Shown here: positions 49,885-63,036 of the stretch, piece after piece
How positions within the stretch are numbered: position 1 is the stretch's first letter
How the letters are laid out: each line of letters begins with the position of its first letter
Assembly: GCA_039201605.1 (NCBI GenBank)
Contig: JBCCRO010000004.1
Span: forward strand, 62,001 to 126,000
DNA from: CADEDH01 sp039201605
GTDB lineage: Bacteria; Actinomycetota; Acidimicrobiia; Acidimicrobiales; SZUA-35
DNA length: 64,000 nt
Direction of reading: 5' to 3'
Translations under genes and position numbers: made by a program
Notes under the pieces: generated by a model
Told to the model about the DNA's origin: nothing
The model's database searches: none
Seen by the model: the letters and a program-made list of their open reading frames with translations, nothing else

Positions 49885-50754
49885 TCACCGGTAGCGGTCG
49901 ACGGCCTCCGAAGTGGCCCCGACGTATCCGCCGCCGAACTTGACGGCGTGGACGGCGAGCGGGGCCAACTGGTGGAGGGCCACCCGGTCGGCCCAACCGT
50001 CGGCCAGGGGCCAGACCTCGTGGTAGGCGGCGAACGCATCCTCCGCCCACCCGCCGAACAGCCGCATCATGGCTAGGTCGAACTCCCGATGGCCACCGTG
50101 GGCCGCCGGATCGATCAGCCAGTTGCGACCGGAGACGTCGACCAGACGGTTCCCGGCCCAGAGGTCGCCGTGGAGTCGGGCCGGTGGCTCCTCGGCCGGG
50201 GCCAGCGCCTCCAGCCGATCGGCGATCGACGCCAGCCCCTCGATGGTGGCCGCCGGCAGGGACCCGGTGTCGGTGGCGAGGCGGGCAAGTGGTCGGAGCC
50301 GATTGTCGGCATAGGACGCAGCCCACGTGTCCCGGGGCTCGTTCGGCAGACCACGGCTGCCGGTGGTCCGGCGGTCGGCTCGACCGAAGCACGGGGCCCC
50401 GGACCGGTGGAGGGCGGCCAGGGCCCGGCCGAAGGCGACGTCGGAACCCGGACGGCGACCGGTCTCGTCGATCCAGGCCAGGACCAGCAGCGGCCGCTCC
50501 TCCCCCACCGCCAACACCTCGGGCACGGCCAGCGCCTCGGGCTCCCGCAGCCAGCGCAGGCCCTCGGCCTCGGTGAGGAAGAACTCGGGCGAGGCCCCGG
50601 CCTTGGTCTTGGCGAACACCGTGCGCCCGTCGGCCAATTCGAGCCGGAACGACGCCGCCACGTCCCCGCCCCCGAGGGCCGTACCGCCACTCACCTCGGC
50701 ATCGAGGGCGGCGGCCACGTCGGCGGCCACCACCGGGTCGAGCCGGCCCCTCAC
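49885..50754 (-). CDS. Fructosamine kinase-like protein
   Basis: 289 residues of the fructosamine-3-kinase/phosphotransferase family. Catalytic loop HGDLWAGNRL near 205 and LIDPAAHGGHREFDL near 230, a mix of Mg-binding and substrate-binding residues, are clear. Family members phosphorylate glycated amines for deglycation. It overlaps the HAD gene by GTGA (50751-50754), so they are coupled and the pair may process phosphorylated sugars. Confidence 0.9.
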   Translation of the reverse strand: MRGRLDPVVAADVAAALDAEVSGGTALGGGDVAASFRLELADGRTVFAKTKAGASPEFFLTEAEGLRWLREPEALAVPEVLAVGEERPLLVLAWIDETGRRPGSDVAFGRALAALHRSGAPCFGRADRRTTGSRGLPNEPRDTWAASYADNRLRPLARLATDTGSLPAATIEGLASIADRLEALAPAEEPPARLHGDLWAGNRLVDVSGRNWLIDPAAHGGHREFDLAMMRLFGGWAEDAFAAYHEVWPLADGWADRVALHQLAPLAVHAVKFGGGYVGATSEAVDRYR

Positions 50755-51359
50755 GAGGGCTCGGGGCGAGGATGGAGGCCGCAGGCCCGCAGATGCCCCC
50801 GGAAGGCGGGGAGGCCGGTGTAGGGCTCGGCCGTCATGCCCAGCTCTCGGGCGCCGGTGAGCTTGCTCGGCGAGTCGTCGGTGAAGAACACCTCGGCCGG
50901 CTCGACCCCCAGGCGCTCGCACACGATGGCGAACGCCCGCCGGTCGGGCTTGGCCACCCCCAGCTCGGCCGAGTTGAAGATGGCATCCACCCGGCGAGGC
51001 AGGTCGAGGGCGGCCACCTCATCGGCCACGGTGTCGGTGCCGTTGGTGAGGATCGCCACCGTGACCCCGGCCGCCCGTAGCCGGTCGACCTCGGCCAGCA
51101 GTTCGTGGTCGAGATGAGCATCGACCCCGGTCCAGGCGGCGGCGGCTTCGGCGTCGCCCAGGCGTCGGCCGATCTCGGCCACCCACGCCGCCCTGGTCAG
51201 CCGGCCGATCACCAGCGGACCCATCAGCTCGGGGTCGACGGCGATGGCGGCGATGCGGCCCGGCTCCAGGCTGTGGCGTCGCTCCACCTCGGCCTGGGCG
51301 TCGGCGTCGAAGAACCGGACGACGCCGTCGAGATCGAGGAGCAGGGTCGTCGTCGCCAC
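50751..51359 (-). CDS. HAD-superfamily hydrolase
   Basis: 202 residues. HAD motif I is DLDGVV near residue 9, motif II is in ILTNGTD, Lys motif III in KPDRRAF, and motif IV in FFTDDSPSKL. It is likely a phosphatase of a small metabolite; the coupled fructosamine kinase-like gene hints at sugar phosphates. GTG 51359 start. Confidence 0.9.
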   Translation of the reverse strand: MATTTLLLDLDGVVRFFDADAQAEVERRHSLEPGRIAAIAVDPELMGPLVIGRLTRAAWVAEIGRRLGDAEAAAAWTGVDAHLDHELLAEVDRLRAAGVTVAILTNGTDTVADEVAALDLPRRVDAIFNSAELGVAKPDRRAFAIVCERLGVEPAEVFFTDDSPSKLTGARELGMTAEPYTGLPAFRGHLRACGLHPRPEPS

Positions 51360-51413
51360 CCGATCAGTATGCAGGGCGCGGTTCGACCTCGCCGACCGTC
51401 ACCCCGGGCGGCG

Positions 51414-51785
51414 CTACTGGCGGTAGCGGTACGGCTCCCATTCACGGGGGCGCTGTCCCCGGATCCACTCGAAGCTCAGGAGGGCGGCGTCGTTCCCACC
51501 GGGCGCGATGTGGATCAGGTTGCCGCCCACCCGGCGCCGGGTGGTGGAGATGGCGAGCGCGCCGGTCGGCCATTCGGCCAGGAGCCGGGCCCGGCGGGTC
51601 AGCCGCCCGCCCATCACCACCAGCAACCGTCGGTCGGTCAGACCGAGGTGGAGTATCCCTCGGGGCGACCGGGCCAGCGCCTCGCCGCCCTCGACCAGCT
51701 GCACCTCGGACGCCACCCGCAGCAGCTCGGACGCATCGAGGATCCGCCCACGGGTGCGCTCCAGGTAGGTGCGAGGGGCGGGCAC
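51414..51785 (-). CDS. Conserved protein with PH-like fold
   Basis: 123 residues from GTG 51785, which has GGAGGAG 6 bases upstream. The LGLTDRRLLVVMGG and the late WEPYRYRQ segments resemble bacterial PH-like (bPH) domains that bind lipid or protein. Role unknown. It is divergent from the gene at 51904, with about 118 bases between the starts. Confidence 0.65.
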   Translation of the reverse strand: MPAPRTYLERTRGRILDASELLRVASEVQLVEGGEALARSPRGILHLGLTDRRLLVVMGGRLTRRARLLAEWPTGALAISTTRRRVGGNLIHIAPGGNDAALLSFEWIRGQRPREWEPYRYRQ

Positions 51786-51890
51786 GGCGGTCTCCTCCGG
51801 TCGATCGCTGGTCGTCACCCGCCTCGTCGGCCGAAACGGGGCGAATGTGAGCGGTGGCGGCCGGTTGCGTCGAGGATGTGCGCCCCTTCG

Positions 51891-51896
51891 TAGACT
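51891..51896 (+). promoter_or_regulatory. -10 box TAGACT upstream of the coiled-coil gene
   Basis: TAGACT lies 7 bases before ATG 51904. The sequence between also holds GAGGTG directly against the start, so either a leaderless or a very short leader is possible. Confidence 0.4.
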
Positions 51897-51903
51897 TGAG
51901 GTG

Positions 51904-52386
51904 ATGCCTGCTCCCCTCCGGCTCGACGATGGCGAAGCCCGCCGTCGGTTCGAGGCCGCTCGCTCCCTCATCTTCAACAGCACGACGCTGAGCTCCATGC
52001 ACGACACGCTGCGGCGTATCGACGAGTCGCTCCAGGCGGCCGGTGCCGCCCGGACTCGGCTCGTGCAGTCGGTGGCCCAGCTCGATCCGGCCGCCGTCGA
52101 CCGTGAACTCAAGCAGGCGCTGCGGGCCTACGGCCGCCAGGCGCCGGAGGTGGCGGCCATCCAACGGCGGCGGCAGATCGTGATCGGCATCCAGGACGAG
52201 ATCGACGCCGTCGACGAGCACGTCTACCGCACCGTGCTCGACGTGGAGGCCCTGGCGGCGAGATCGGCGGGCGCTCCGTCATCCGCACCGTCCGACCTCG
52301 GTCGTCAGATGCAGGACGACCTGGAACTGCTCAGGGCCGACACCGCGGCGTTGGAGTCGGCCCGCCGGGAACTGGAGGCGTTCTAG
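51904..52386 (+). CDS. Coiled-coil protein of unknown function
   Basis: 160 residues, mostly helical, with heptad-like repeats (LQAAGAARTRLVQSVAQL and the last 40 residues). It is soluble. It abuts the following zinc-ribbon gene with no gap (TAG then ATG). Function is unknown. Confidence 0.72.
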   Translation: MPAPLRLDDGEARRRFEAARSLIFNSTTLSSMHDTLRRIDESLQAAGAARTRLVQSVAQLDPAAVDRELKQALRAYGRQAPEVAAIQRRRQIVIGIQDEIDAVDEHVYRTVLDVEALAARSAGAPSSAPSDLGRQMQDDLELLRADTAALESARRELEAF

Positions 52387-52719
52387 ATGTTCTGTCCGCT
52401 CTGTCTCGATCACGTCCTGGAGCAGAAGTTCAGCCACGGCATCGAGGTCGACGTGTGCCCCAACTGCAAGGGGGTATGGCTCGACCGGGGCGAGCTGGAG
52501 AAGCTGGCGGCCCAGGTGCCCGCCGCCCCACCTCAGCCGCCGGCGCCCGCTCCCGTGCCCTCCGATCTGGATGATCGCAACGTTCGCCGCGAGCGCCGGG
52601 AACCTCGGATCAGCGCCGACACCCTCGGGGCCAAGAAGCCGAAGAAGAAGAAAAAGAAGAAGCGGAAGGGCCTGGGCGACCTGTTGGACGACGTCTTCGA
52701 CGACGTTCTCGATTTCTAG
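52387..52719 (+). CDS. zf-TFIIB-type zinc ribbon protein
   Basis: 110 residues. The N-terminal zinc ribbon CPLC...CPNCKGVWLDRGEL is characteristic of the zf-TFIIB family. A Pro-rich linker precedes a Lys-rich patch (about 10 Lys in a row broken by Pro/Arg) and an acidic tail. Function unknown; it could bind nucleic acid or ribosomal components. It is co-transcribed with the coiled-coil gene. Confidence 0.82.
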   Translation: MFCPLCLDHVLEQKFSHGIEVDVCPNCKGVWLDRGELEKLAAQVPAAPPQPPAPAPVPSDLDDRNVRRERREPRISADTLGAKKPKKKKKKKRKGLGDLLDDVFDDVLDF

Positions 52720-52864
52720 GCCCCGTGGAACGGGGCCGCCCGCCCCTCGGTGAGCGGCGACGGGCCCGCCCGGCTCGGTGCCGGGCGACCCGTCGCCGAC
52801 CGTTCGTCGGCGTTGGCGACGGCCGTCGATCCCGTCGGGAGATCGGGCCGTCGCCGAGGCGACG

Positions 52865-57313
<4,449 letters not shown>

Positions 57314-57448
57314 GTAGGTCCTTTCACAGTGGCTACGGCCGGAACCTAGCAGGCCCCGATGAACGCAGATGGCCGAAGAACGACATACGGTTTACGTCTC
57401 GATTGACAGCTCCTTTGCCCCTGCGGGCGGAAAGGACGGCCACCGACA

Positions 57449-58234
57449 ATGACGACCGACGAGCTGGTGCTGCGCGCCGGTGATGCCGCCGCCGTATTCG
57501 CCGCCGACGGGGGCCGGTTGACCTCGCTCCAGGTCGGCGGCCTGGAGCTGCTGGTGGGTCCCGATGCCGACCCCATGCGCTGGGGCAGCTACGCCATGGT
57601 CCCCTGGGCCGGTCGTATCCGCTACGGCCGGTTCGCCTTCGACGGTGTCGGACACGAGCTGCCGATCGTCGTCCCGCCCCACGCCATCCACGGCACCGCC
57701 TACCTCCGCCCCTGGACCATCGACGGGGAGTCGATGCGTATCGAGCTGGGGGAACAGTGGCCCTTCGCCGCCACCGCCACCCAGGAGGTGGAACTCCACG
57801 ACGATCGCCTGATCCTCCGGCTCCGGCTCCAGGCCCACGAGCGGCAGCCCGCCATGGTGGGCTGGCACCCGTGGTTCCGACGCACGCTGGGCGCTCCGGA
57901 GGGCGGCGTCGGGGGCGAGGCCGAGCTGAGGGTGGAGCCGGTGCGGATGTTCGAGCTCGACGACGACCTGATCCCGACCGGTACCGCCGTCGACCCGGGC
58001 CCCCAGCCCTGGGACAACTGCTTCGAGTTGGCGGCCGATCCCGTCATCCGCTGGCCCGACCATCTCGAACTGTCCCTCGGCACCGACTGCCGCTACTGGA
58101 CGATCTACACCCATCCCCCGCACGCCCTGTGCGTGGAGCCGCAGACCGACGTGCCCGACGCCGTCAATCGCACGCCGGCCGTGGTCGAAGCCGGCGAGGA
58201 GCTGTCGGCGAGGTTCGAGCTCGCCTGGCGCTGA
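57449..58234 (+). CDS. Aldose 1-epimerase-like protein
   Basis: 261 residues of the galactose mutarotase fold. Residues that align with the active site include His in HAIHGTAY (near 79), His in GWHPWF (near 142) and Glu in CVEPQT (near 231). It interconverts sugar anomers or binds a sugar; the substrate is not clear. The ATG has no strong ribosome-binding site. Confidence 0.85.
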   Translation: MTTDELVLRAGDAAAVFAADGGRLTSLQVGGLELLVGPDADPMRWGSYAMVPWAGRIRYGRFAFDGVGHELPIVVPPHAIHGTAYLRPWTIDGESMRIELGEQWPFAATATQEVELHDDRLILRLRLQAHERQPAMVGWHPWFRRTLGAPEGGVGGEAELRVEPVRMFELDDDLIPTGTAVDPGPQPWDNCFELAADPVIRWPDHLELSLGTDCRYWTIYTHPPHALCVEPQTDVPDAVNRTPAVVEAGEELSARFELAWR

Positions 58235-58335
58235 TCCCGCTCTTCGGGTGTCGGCAGCCGGGGTGGCGGGGCGACCCGTCGCTCCGGGGCCATCCCCTAC
58301 TCGGGCGAGGGCTCGCTCCCGGGAGCGGGCACGGT

Positions 58336-59442
58336 CTAGGGCCGACGGGGCGGCGGGCGCAGCCAGGCGGCCTGCTCGCCGTCGTCGCCGACAGGCCGGC
58401 GATCCGACTGGGGTCGGCGATCACCGCGCCGCACCCGATCACCGCGACCCGCCGGATCGGCCCGACCCACCCGATCGCCCCGACCCGTCCGATCGGCCCG
58501 ATCGCGCAGCCGGTGCTCGCCGGTGCGGTGCTCGGGTAGGCGATGCTCGCCCGTGCGGTGCTCGGGCAGTCGGTGCTCGTTGGTGCGGTGTTCGGGGAGG
58601 CGGTGCTCGCCGGTGCGGTGCTCGGGCAGTCGGTGCTCGCCCGTGCGATAGGGCATCGGACGCTCGGCGGCGACCCGGTGGTACTCGTACTCGCCGGTGC
58701 GGTGCTCCGGGAGCTCGTGTTCGCCGGTGCGTTCCAACAGTCGCGTGCCGGCGGCCATCGGGGCCTCTTCGTCGAGTTGGGCGATCCCGTAGTAGTAGGG
58801 GTCCGCGCCGTCTTCGCCCACCGGCACGAAGTCGGCGAAGGGATCCTCGGCGGGCCGCTCCTCCACCGTCATCGCCTCGTACTCCTCGTCGTAGCGTCGC
58901 TTGCGATCGCCGAGGACGCCGGTGGCCCGGACGGCACCGAGGATCAGCAGGGCTGCGGTGACCGACACCGTGACGGCCACCAGCAACACGTTGTCGGTGT
59001 CGGAGCCGGCGGTCAGGCCGTGGATCGCACCGCTGACGAGGACGCCGAAGGAGGTGAGGTGGATCGTGTGCCACGCCCGTCGGGGGATGTGCTTCTTGAT
59101 CAGGGACGACGCCTCGACGGCCAGGAGCAACCAGGCGGCGAACACGCCGGTGGCCAGCGACCAACTGCTCAGGCCCGGCACCTCGGCCGCGAACGGCACG
59201 AGCAGGTCGGCCAGGCCGAACTGCACGAACTCGTCGAACCAGAGGGTGACCAGGTGGATGACGAGGAAGACGACCGACATCGCCCCCAGATAGCGGTGCA
59301 GATCGAGCAGCCAGGGGACGGTGGGTTTCCGGCCAAGCAGCCGGGTGGGGATCAGTAGGCCGACGGTCACCGAGCCGGCGGCGGCGAACCAGCAGATGAT
59401 GCCGGCGGCGCGGGTGGCGAACCAGAAGAACTGATCGCTCAT
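58336..59442 (-). CDS. Ferric reductase-like transmembrane protein with a repeat tail
   Basis: 368 residues. About six membrane helices (1-175) hold likely heme-ligand histidines in LHRYLGAMSV..IHLVTL and AWHTIHLTSF..AIHGL, as in the ferric reductase/MsrQ-type domain. The cytoplasmic tail (about 240-330) is built of a 10-residue repeat, RTGEHRLPEH, present about seven times. ATG overlaps the apbE stop (ATGA). With ApbE it probably moves electrons across the membrane. Confidence 0.85.
   Translation of the reverse strand: MSDQFFWFATRAAGIICWFAAAGSVTVGLLIPTRLLGRKPTVPWLLDLHRYLGAMSVVFLVIHLVTLWFDEFVQFGLADLLVPFAAEVPGLSSWSLATGVFAAWLLLAVEASSLIKKHIPRRAWHTIHLTSFGVLVSGAIHGLTAGSDTDNVLLVAVTVSVTAALLILGAVRATGVLGDRKRRYDEEYEAMTVEERPAEDPFADFVPVGEDGADPYYYGIAQLDEEAPMAAGTRLLERTGEHELPEHRTGEYEYHRVAAERPMPYRTGEHRLPEHRTGEHRLPEHRTNEHRLPEHRTGEHRLPEHRTGEHRLRDRADRTGRGDRVGRADPAGRGDRVRRGDRRPQSDRRPVGDDGEQAAWLRPPPRRP
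58510..58720. repeat. 30-bp minisatellite coding RTGEHRLPEH
   Basis: About seven tandem copies of a 30-bp unit encode the ferric reductase tail, with one variant RTNEHRLPEH. The unit is in frame, so copy number changes keep the reading frame. Confidence 0.85.
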
Positions 59443-60461
59443 CGGGCTGGCCCTCCCTCGGTGGTGTCGTCGGTGGTCGGTTCGGTGGGACCGGTCGCGT
59501 CGAAACGGTCGAAGCCGGGCAGCTCGTGCACGCCGCCGCCGTCGTCGATGACCAGTCCGGTCACCTGGAATCGTGCCGCAGCATCGACCGCTCCGTCGAC
59601 CCCCGCCGCCAAAACCACCTTGGTCAGCACCTCTGTCTGGGTGGCGGTGGCTCCGATGAGGCTGACGGTGACCGCCCCCGACCGGAGGGATGCCCCGGTG
59701 ATGGCGTCGCGGAGGTGGTGCTCCTCACCGGCGGTGGTGGCCCACCGACGCTTGAGGGTGGTCGACGTGCACACCGCACCGTCTGCCAGGCGTACCGATC
59801 GTGTGGTCGACGCGCCGGGGCAGGCCAACTCGACCTGCCACCCGCCCTCGACCGGGCCCCGACCTCGCAGGGCCACGTCGCCGCCGACATTGACGCAGCA
59901 CCCCTCGGCCCCGGCGGCCAGCAGCTCGGCGGCGACGGCATCGGCCGTCGCTCCCTTGGCGATGCCGCCCAGATCGAGACCGAGGCCCTCGGGCAGACGG
60001 ATGGCGTGGACGGAGGGGAAGAACTCGATGTCGGCCGGGGAGGCGGCGTCGTGCGACGGGGCGCGGCCCGGCGTCGTGGTGGGGCCCGGGGCCGAGGGTG
60101 ACACCGGGCTCACGGCGGGCAGCGTCTCGAACGATCGGTCGTAGCCTGCGGCGACCAGAGCGCCGAGCACCGACGGATCGAAGACGCCGCCGGTCTGGCG
60201 CCAGGCGTCGACGGCCCGCTCGATCAGGGCGTAGGTGTCGGCGCTGAGCACGACCGGGGCCGACGCCGCATTGAGGTGCGACAGCTCGGAGTCTCGCCGG
60301 AAGCGGCTCCATCTCCCCTCGCACCGGTGCACGAGGTCTTCGGCCCGGCTGGTCAGCGACTCGTCGCCGCCGACGACGAGCAGGTGAATGTCGGTGTTCA
60401 TGGCCCGGAAGCCATGTTCGACCAGAGGTGGGATCGGCGTCAGCGTCGCCGCCCCACTCAC
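59439..60461 (-). CDS. apbE: FAD:protein FMN transferase (ApbE-like)
   Basis: 340 residues. ApbE transfers FMN from FAD to a Thr/Ser of a flavoprotein. The ApbE motifs are present: EGRWSRFRRDSELSHLN near residue 48, LDLGGIAKG near 165, and VNVGGDVALRG near 190. No obvious flavinylated partner is in the operon. It overlaps the upstream gene (60458-60461) and the ferric reductase start (59439-59442). Confidence 0.93.
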   Translation of the reverse strand: MSGAATLTPIPPLVEHGFRAMNTDIHLLVVGGDESLTSRAEDLVHRCEGRWSRFRRDSELSHLNAASAPVVLSADTYALIERAVDAWRQTGGVFDPSVLGALVAAGYDRSFETLPAVSPVSPSAPGPTTTPGRAPSHDAASPADIEFFPSVHAIRLPEGLGLDLGGIAKGATADAVAAELLAAGAEGCCVNVGGDVALRGRGPVEGGWQVELACPGASTTRSVRLADGAVCTSTTLKRRWATTAGEEHHLRDAITGASLRSGAVTVSLIGATATQTEVLTKVVLAAGVDGAVDAAARFQVTGLVIDDGGGVHELPGFDRFDATGPTEPTTDDTTEGGPAR

Positions 60462-61039
60462 GAAGCGTCGCTGATCGTGGTCGTCGGTGCCTCCGTGGTC
60501 GTCGGCGCCTCGGTGGTGGTGGGGGCGGCCGTGGTGCTCGGAGGCTGCGTCGGCGCGGTGGTGGGCGCCGTGGTCTGCGTACCACCGGTGGTGGGAGCGG
60601 TCGTCGGCGCCGTGGTGGGCGCTGCGGTGGTGGGGGCGGCCGTGGTGGGGGCGGCCGTCTCCTGCGGATCGGTGGCCACCGTGCCGGCGGCCGTGGTGGC
60701 CGTCGTTGGTGCGGGCTCTGCGGCGGGATCGGTGGCCCCCGGCTGGGTCGCCACCGCAGGATCGGTCGGGTCGACCTGGCCGGGGTTGATCTGCGCGCCG
60801 ACCGCAAGCGGATCGACGGCACCGGCCACCGGCGTCGCTCCGCCGTTGAGTTCGAGCGAGGTCTGTCCCGTGGGCTGCGCACCGGCCGCCGCACCGTCGC
60901 CCAAGGCGGTGTCGAGGCTGATCGTGGCGTCCGCCTGCGACTCAGCGGCGATGACCCAGAGAAGGCCGACGTAGGCTGCAGTCCCTGTCAGCCCAGCAGC
61001 AGTCCTCGCCCGCCGGGCTGGGTGTGCACGTTTCTTCAC
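60458..61039 (-). CDS. Membrane-anchored Thr/Pro/Ala-rich protein
   Basis: 193 residues. One N-terminal membrane or signal segment (about 13-32), then a Gly/Ala-rich part and a C-terminal tail of TTxAPTT-like repeats of low complexity, similar to the linker in the CBM protein at 7072. It is first of the three-gene redox operon, so it may be a surface spacer for the reductase. GTG has GGAG 5 bases upstream. Confidence 0.72.
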   Translation of the reverse strand: MKKRAHPARRARTAAGLTGTAAYVGLLWVIAAESQADATISLDTALGDGAAAGAQPTGQTSLELNGGATPVAGAVDPLAVGAQINPGQVDPTDPAVATQPGATDPAAEPAPTTATTAAGTVATDPQETAAPTTAAPTTAAPTTAPTTAPTTGGTQTTAPTTAPTQPPSTTAAPTTTEAPTTTEAPTTTISDAS

Positions 61040-61180
61040 GCTTACTCCACCGTTCGAGGCCAGCCCCAGGCCTGACTACACAGGTGATGGTACCCAAAAC
61101 GCCGCCCGATACCAGTCATGGACAATAAATCGGCTCTCAGGGTGTCGATCGGCCGGGCGTCGATGCCACCGATGGCCTGC

Positions 61181-61399
61181 TCAGCCCACAGGCGACGACA
61201 GCGCCGGGGCGCCGGTGGTGAACCCGCCGTGGCCGCCGCCACCGGTCGAATCCTCACCGAAGTAGACGAACGCCGCCAGGACGGCCAGGACGGCGAACAC
61301 GCCGATGGCGACCCACTGCACGGTGGCCGAGACGGGCGGCCTCGACCGGGTGCCGGCCTTCGACCTCGATTTCGAGCTGGACTTCGACGTGGCTGCCAT
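61181..61399 (-). CDS. Small single-pass membrane protein
   Basis: 72 residues with a Ser/Lys/Arg-rich N-terminus and one membrane helix (about 29-47). No family recognised. A perfect palindrome GTTGATCAAC (61401-61410) lies 1 base upstream of the ATG. The gene is small and could be spurious, but its composition and membrane helix support it. Confidence 0.5.
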   Translation of the reverse strand: MAATSKSSSKSRSKAGTRSRPPVSATVQWVAIGVFAVLAVLAAFVYFGEDSTGGGGHGGFTTGAPALSSPVG

Positions 61400-61485
61400 A
61401 GTTGATCAACCAGCACTGTACCCGATGTCATCCCCGGCCGGGAACAGGTCGCCGGTCCCCCGGGGCGGCCCCACCGTCGCCCGGA

Positions 61486-62826
61486 TCAGCCGAGCAGGTC
61501 CCGGCTCACGTCGGTCCACAGCCCGGTGGTGAGGGCCAACGACTCGACGTCGATCCGCTCGTCGTTGCCGTGGAACCGGGAGGAGAAGTCGCCGGCGTTC
61601 AGCTCCGGGCTGAACAGCCCGGCGCCGTAGGCCACCGACCCGAGCGCCCGGAACACCCGGGCGTCGGTGAAGCCGACCGTCATCTGCGGGCTGAGTCTGC
61701 TGCCGGGGAACGGGCGCTCGACCGCCCGCTGCAGCGACTCCCACAACGGTGTGTCGGTGCGGCTGATCGAGGCCGGGTCGTTCATGATGATCTCCACGTC
61801 CACCTCGTCGGCCAGGTCGCCGAGGGCGGTGTCGAGGTGGGCCTGGACCTCCTCGGTCTCGTCGCCCGGCAGGGTCCGGATGTCGACGTGGAGTTCGACG
61901 TCGTCGGGGATGATGTTGGTCTTCATCATCCCCCCGTCGACCAGGTTGACCGAGAACGTGGTGTGGGTGCAGGCGTGGAGGTAGGCGGCGCTTCCCTTGT
62001 TGGGCATCTCGGCCAGGGCCTCGTCGATCCGATCGGGGTCGAGGAGGATGGCCGTGCTCTCCGGGTCGAGGTCGAGCGAGGCCACCCGCTCGGTCCACAG
62101 TTCGCTGAAGCGAGGCGGCGGCCGGTAGTCGCCGAGCCGTTGGGCGACGGCGGCCGCCTTGAGCAGGGCGTTGTTGGCGCGGAACGGCATCGACCCGTGG
62201 CCCGGCTCGCCCCGCAGGCGGAGACGGCGCCACGCCACCCCCTTCTCGCCAACGCTGACTCCGACGGCACCTCGACCGCTGGGATCGCTGTGCAGGCCGC
62301 CGTTCTCGGTGAGGACGTAGTCGGCCCGGATGTCGTCGGCGTGGTTGTCGGCCATCCACTGGGCCCCGTGCTGGGAGCCAGACTCCTCGTCGGCGACTGC
62401 GAAGTAGATCAGATCGCCCCGGGGCCGGAAGCCGGAGGTCTTGAGATGGCGGAAGGCGACGGCCATCGAGGCGGTGAGGTTGAGCATGTCGACCGCCCCC
62501 CGACCCCACACCTCGTCGTCGATCAGCTCGCCCCCGAACGGATCGCGCGACCAGCCGCTCTCGTTGACCGGCACCACGTCGGTGTGGCCCATGAGACACA
62601 GGCTCGGGGCGTCGGGGTCGGTCCCCTCGATCCGGCTGACCAGCGACGTCCGCCCGAGGGCCGGCTCGTAGCGCTGGACATCGAGTCCGGCGCCCTCGAG
62701 AAACGACGTCAGGGTGTCGACGTTGCGGATCTCCTGGCCGGACTCGGGGGTGCCGTCGTTGACGCAGGCATTGCGGATCATGGTCTGGAGGAGTTCGACG
62801 GTCTGCGAGGTGAGGTCTGACGCCAT
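61486..62826 (-). CDS. M20-family metallopeptidase/deacylase
   Basis: 446 residues of the zinc aminoacylase/carboxypeptidase family. Metal motifs include HTDVVPV near residue 75, the DML part of RGAVDMLN, EES in ADEESGSQHG and the later GND. Members include succinyl-diaminopimelate desuccinylase and carnosinase-like enzymes; no exact substrate. ATG 62826 follows TACACT by 6 bases, leaderless type. Confidence 0.88.
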   Translation of the reverse strand: MASDLTSQTVELLQTMIRNACVNDGTPESGQEIRNVDTLTSFLEGAGLDVQRYEPALGRTSLVSRIEGTDPDAPSLCLMGHTDVVPVNESGWSRDPFGGELIDDEVWGRGAVDMLNLTASMAVAFRHLKTSGFRPRGDLIYFAVADEESGSQHGAQWMADNHADDIRADYVLTENGGLHSDPSGRGAVGVSVGEKGVAWRRLRLRGEPGHGSMPFRANNALLKAAAVAQRLGDYRPPPRFSELWTERVASLDLDPESTAILLDPDRIDEALAEMPNKGSAAYLHACTHTTFSVNLVDGGMMKTNIIPDDVELHVDIRTLPGDETEEVQAHLDTALGDLADEVDVEIIMNDPASISRTDTPLWESLQRAVERPFPGSRLSPQMTVGFTDARVFRALGSVAYGAGLFSPELNAGDFSSRFHGNDERIDVESLALTTGLWTDVSRDLLG

Positions 62827-62832
62827 CTCGGG

Positions 62833-62838
62833 AGTGTA
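62833..62838 (-). promoter_or_regulatory. -10 box TACACT of the M20 gene
   Basis: On the minus strand TACACT lies 6 bases before the ATG at 62826 with no ribosome-binding site. Confidence 0.45.
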
Positions 62839-63036
62839 GAAGCGGCGTCGGGGCCCGCTCCCATGGACGCAGGGTGCACGGTCGACCACGGCGGGCGAGG
62901 ACGATCACCTACGGTGAGCTTGCCCCTTGGCCTGGGCCGCTCGGGCCCCTACAGTGACCGCCCGGGTGGAGCCCTGACATGGTTCGGGTTCCTTCCCTCT
63001 CGGCCGCCGTTCCCGCCGCAGCCGTCGCCGACCCTC

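Noticed and set aside
58510..58720. CRISPR-like repeat array
   Set aside because: The repeats are in frame with no unique spacers and encode a peptide repeat, so this is a coding minisatellite.
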